6,411 nucleotides of DNA from Actinomycetota bacterium. Its GTDB lineage: Bacteria > Actinomycetota > Acidimicrobiia > Acidimicrobiales > GCA-2861595. The stretch covers positions 1-6,411 of the forward strand of contig JADDQT010000119.1 of NCBI GenBank assembly GCA_016781225.1. Reading direction: 5' to 3'. The position numbers were made by a program, and so were the translations under genes. The notes under the pieces are model-generated. The model was not told where the DNA came from. It was given only the letters and a program-made list of their open reading frames with translations, and ran no database searches. Positions 5,296 to 6,411 of this stretch are shown piece after piece. The stretch's first letter is position 1. Each line of letters opens with the position of its first letter.

Positions 5296-5323
5296 ATCAT
5301 ACAGTCTGGAAACCGACTGTCAA
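5296..5323 (-). promoter_or_regulatory. Near-consensus promoter giving a leaderless mRNA
   Basis: Read on the minus strand: TTGACA (5323-5318, exact -35 consensus), 16-base spacer, TATGAT (5301-5296, 5 of 6 matches to TATAAT). Only 6 bases separate the -10 from the ATG at 5289, so transcription should begin at or next to the start codon. Leaderless mRNAs are common in Actinobacteria. This is the strongest sigma-70-type promoter found in the window. Confidence 0.75.
5301..5320. promoter_or_regulatory. Palindromic operator candidate inside the promoter
   Basis: ACAGTC (5301-5306) and GACTGT (5315-5320) are exact inverted copies separated by 8 bases, with partial inner symmetry. The palindrome fills the -35/-10 spacer and touches both hexamers, an ideal place for a repressor to exclude RNA polymerase. 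The binding protein is unknown; the 118-residue product is the nearest candidate. Confidence 0.6.
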
Positions 5324-5487
5324 TGGACTGGCTCTTCAGCCGGGTCGCCGCCAGGCCTCAAGAAGTCCCGACTCTCTTCGACGCGACAAGAGACGCGGCC
5401 CTTTATCGCCGGCTGCGTGGCGCCGCTGGACTGCGCCGGACTCACTGGGTGCTTCTTCGCGCGAGCGCGACCGATCGCGACGGATAG
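5323..5487 (+). CDS. Doubtful 54-codon ORF, possible gene remnant
   Basis: It starts at an ATG touching the -35 of the minus-strand promoter and ends at a TAG. The sequence includes VPTLFDATRDAALYRRLRGA and a following HWVLLRAS, an ordinary protein-like mix with few prolines. No ribosome binding site or promoter is evident and no family is recognised. It may be a real small gene divergent from the 118-residue gene, or the front of a decayed frame. Confidence 0.22.
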   Translation: MDWLFSRVAARPQEVPTLFDATRDAALYRRLRGAAGLRRTHWVLLRASATDRDG

Positions 5488-5946
5488 GGCGTGGACGACT
5501 ACCGCCGTGGGCTGGCGTGGGAGATACCGTCGGGCAGGACGCGGGAGCGCGGAGCTGGCCGATCGGCGCCGCCATCGACGACGAGGTCGCCCAGAACATC
5601 CGACACCCCGATCGCCGCCGGTGAGCGCCCCACCGTCCCGTCGGTAGGAGGTGGCCGCGCCGCCCCGGATCGAGGGATTATGGGACGCGAAGTAGGTGTC
5701 CGTTACCGGGTGCCTCTCAAGCAGGCACTTAGGGGGCGGGGGATGGACCGACGAGTGGGCGCAGGCGCCACGCGTCCTCGCGATCGCCGGTTGTGGCGGC
5801 CGCGCCCGTGGCGGAGTCATTCGGTTCGGCGCTGGATGGATGCAGCTCGAATGCGTCCGCGAGCGAGGTCGGCGAGGTCCGATTCTCACCCGCCAACCAC
5901 GTGCCGGACGCCCATCGTGCCGACAGGCGGTGAGGTGGTTGCCTGG
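5324..5946. other. Gene-poor stretch of about 620 bases with possible coding remnants
   Basis: No convincing gene was found. Long open frames here are Arg/Pro-rich on both strands, as expected from GC-rich non-coding DNA. Two short plus-strand pieces look more protein-like: 5323-5487 (54 codons, starts MDWLFSRVAARPQEV, no ribosome binding site) and, in a different frame, about 5517-5624 (ends WPIGAAIDDEVAQNIRHPD, nearly all codons ending in G or C). They could be parts of one frameshifted gene, but the minus strand over the second piece also reads plausibly. A weak hairpin (GTGCCT/AGGCAC) lies at 5710-5728. Confidence 0.5.
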
Positions 5947-6411
5947 TCACCGACTGACGGGACGGGTGGTTCCTGCGTTGGAGTCGATCCGACTGGATCG
6001 ACTCGTCCACTTAAACCGGGCGAGGTCGGCGGCGAGGAGGCTTAGGGCGAGCGATCCTGCTGGTGTAGACGAGTACACCTCTGGCTCCCCGTTGTGGATG
6101 ACGAGTCCAGTGACCGCCGGTAGCTCCCCACGGCGTCGACGGAACAGCGTCGCCATCTCGTCCCATAGCTCATCAGCGAAGCGGCGGCGCTGCTCGTCCA
6201 CGAGAGTCCACGCCGACTCGTTCTCCGTCCCTGCCTCGAGGGGTTCGATGTGCCAGGAGAATCGGGGCTGACCTTCCATCCCCTTGGACGAGTCGCCTTC
6301 AATAATCTCGCCGACCACACGCGCCGGCAAGAGCTGGTAGGTCGGCAGCTCGGGCGCCATTAGCGGCACCACCTGCTCGACGAGCTCCTTGTAGGCGTCC
6401 AGCGCAGCTTT
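5947..6411 (-). CDS. Unrecognised protein, N-terminus beyond the window edge
   Basis: 154 codons plus stop are visible, and the frame stays open to the right edge (first visible residues KAALDAYKELVEQ). A start at the internal GTG at 6372 is therefore not favoured. The visible part has a charged, soluble character: PTYQLLPARVVGEIIEGD, an aromatic/acidic section (RFSWHIEPLEAGTENESAWT), an amphipathic helix (DEQRRRFADELWDEMATLFR) followed by an Arg cluster, and a beta-like TGLVIHNGEPEVY. SLALSLLAADLARFKW near the end is amphipathic, not membrane-spanning. The last 20 residues are polar and overlap a strong DNA hairpin. No domain is recognised. Codon use and composition support a genuine gene; it is transcribed toward the gene-poor stretch. 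Confidence 0.6.
   Translation of the reverse strand, partial: KAALDAYKELVEQVVPLMAPELPTYQLLPARVVGEIIEGDSSKGMEGQPRFSWHIEPLEAGTENESAWTLVDEQRRRFADELWDEMATLFRRRRGELPAVTGLVIHNGEPEVYSSTPAGSLALSLLAADLARFKWTSRSSRIDSNAGTTRPVSR
5981..6004. repeat. Perfect 10-bp stem, 4-base loop hairpin
   Basis: GAGTCGATCC and GGATCGACTC are exact inverted copies around the loop GACT. It lies in the last part of the right-edge gene, about 32 bases before its stop codon. No T-run follows on either strand. It could be a terminator element, a recombination or protein-binding site, or an RNA structure slowing ribosomes near the end of the gene. Confidence 0.6.

Noticed and set aside
5708..5730. Hairpin GTGCCT/AGGCAC as a terminator
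   Set aside because: Six-base stem without a T-run and more than 200 bases from the nearest stop codon; kept only as a note in the gene-poor stretch.
5868..5895. tRNA T-arm-like string GGTCCGATTC
   Set aside because: Flanking bases do not pair into a 5-bp T-stem, and no matching acceptor, D or anticodon arms were found.
5320..6271. Long Arg-rich frames (5320-5889 minus, 5491-6045 plus, 5696-6271 plus)
   Set aside because: Composition typical of GC-rich non-coding DNA, no ribosome binding sites, mutual overlap, and overlap with the better-supported right-edge gene.

Overview
The window looks like high-GC actinobacterial DNA. Genes read mostly with G or C at third codon positions. Several genes match, by recalled sequence pattern, the conserved transfer proteins of actinobacterial integrative and conjugative elements (ICEs) or conjugative plasmids. 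No species can be named from the sequence alone, and no rRNA, tRNA, CRISPR array or insertion sequence was found.

Left third (1-2240, minus strand): a tightly packed transfer operon read right to left. It begins with a 13-codon leader ORF that has a near-ideal ribosome binding site. Its stop codon shares one base with the start of a small two-helix membrane protein of the DUF6112 type. Four bases later comes a single-pass, NTF2/VirB8-TcpC-like protein. That gene overlaps by 4 bases a polytopic VirB6/TrbL-like channel protein, which runs off the left edge. These are membrane and outer-face parts of a type IV secretion-like conjugation channel; the ATPases are presumably outside the window.

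Centre (2200-3713, plus strand): a divergent control region with a pair of imperfect direct repeats, then an excisionase/MerR-type helix-turn-helix protein. A candidate 24-codon ORF overlaps the end of that gene. Next is a secreted two-domain peptidoglycan hydrolase (lytic transglycosylase plus NlpC/P60), the enzyme that opens the wall for the transfer channel. The regulator and hydrolase face away from the transfer operon, so the intergenic region can control both sides.

Right half (3714-6411): accessory DNA. A gene-poor stretch of about 325 bases holds a weak hairpin, a wide inverted repeat and a doubtful small ORF. Two minus-strand genes follow: an unknown 118-residue protein, driven by a near-consensus promoter that overlaps a palindrome and seems to yield a leaderless mRNA, and downstream a 261-residue HEPN-type protein with a C-terminal beta-rich domain. 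A gene-poor stretch of about 620 bases with possible coding remnants comes next. The window ends in the 3' part of an unrecognised minus-strand gene entering from the right edge. The HEPN gene and its regulated-looking neighbour are the best candidate for an undescribed system here, possibly defence or toxin-antitoxin; this is inference from motif and layout.
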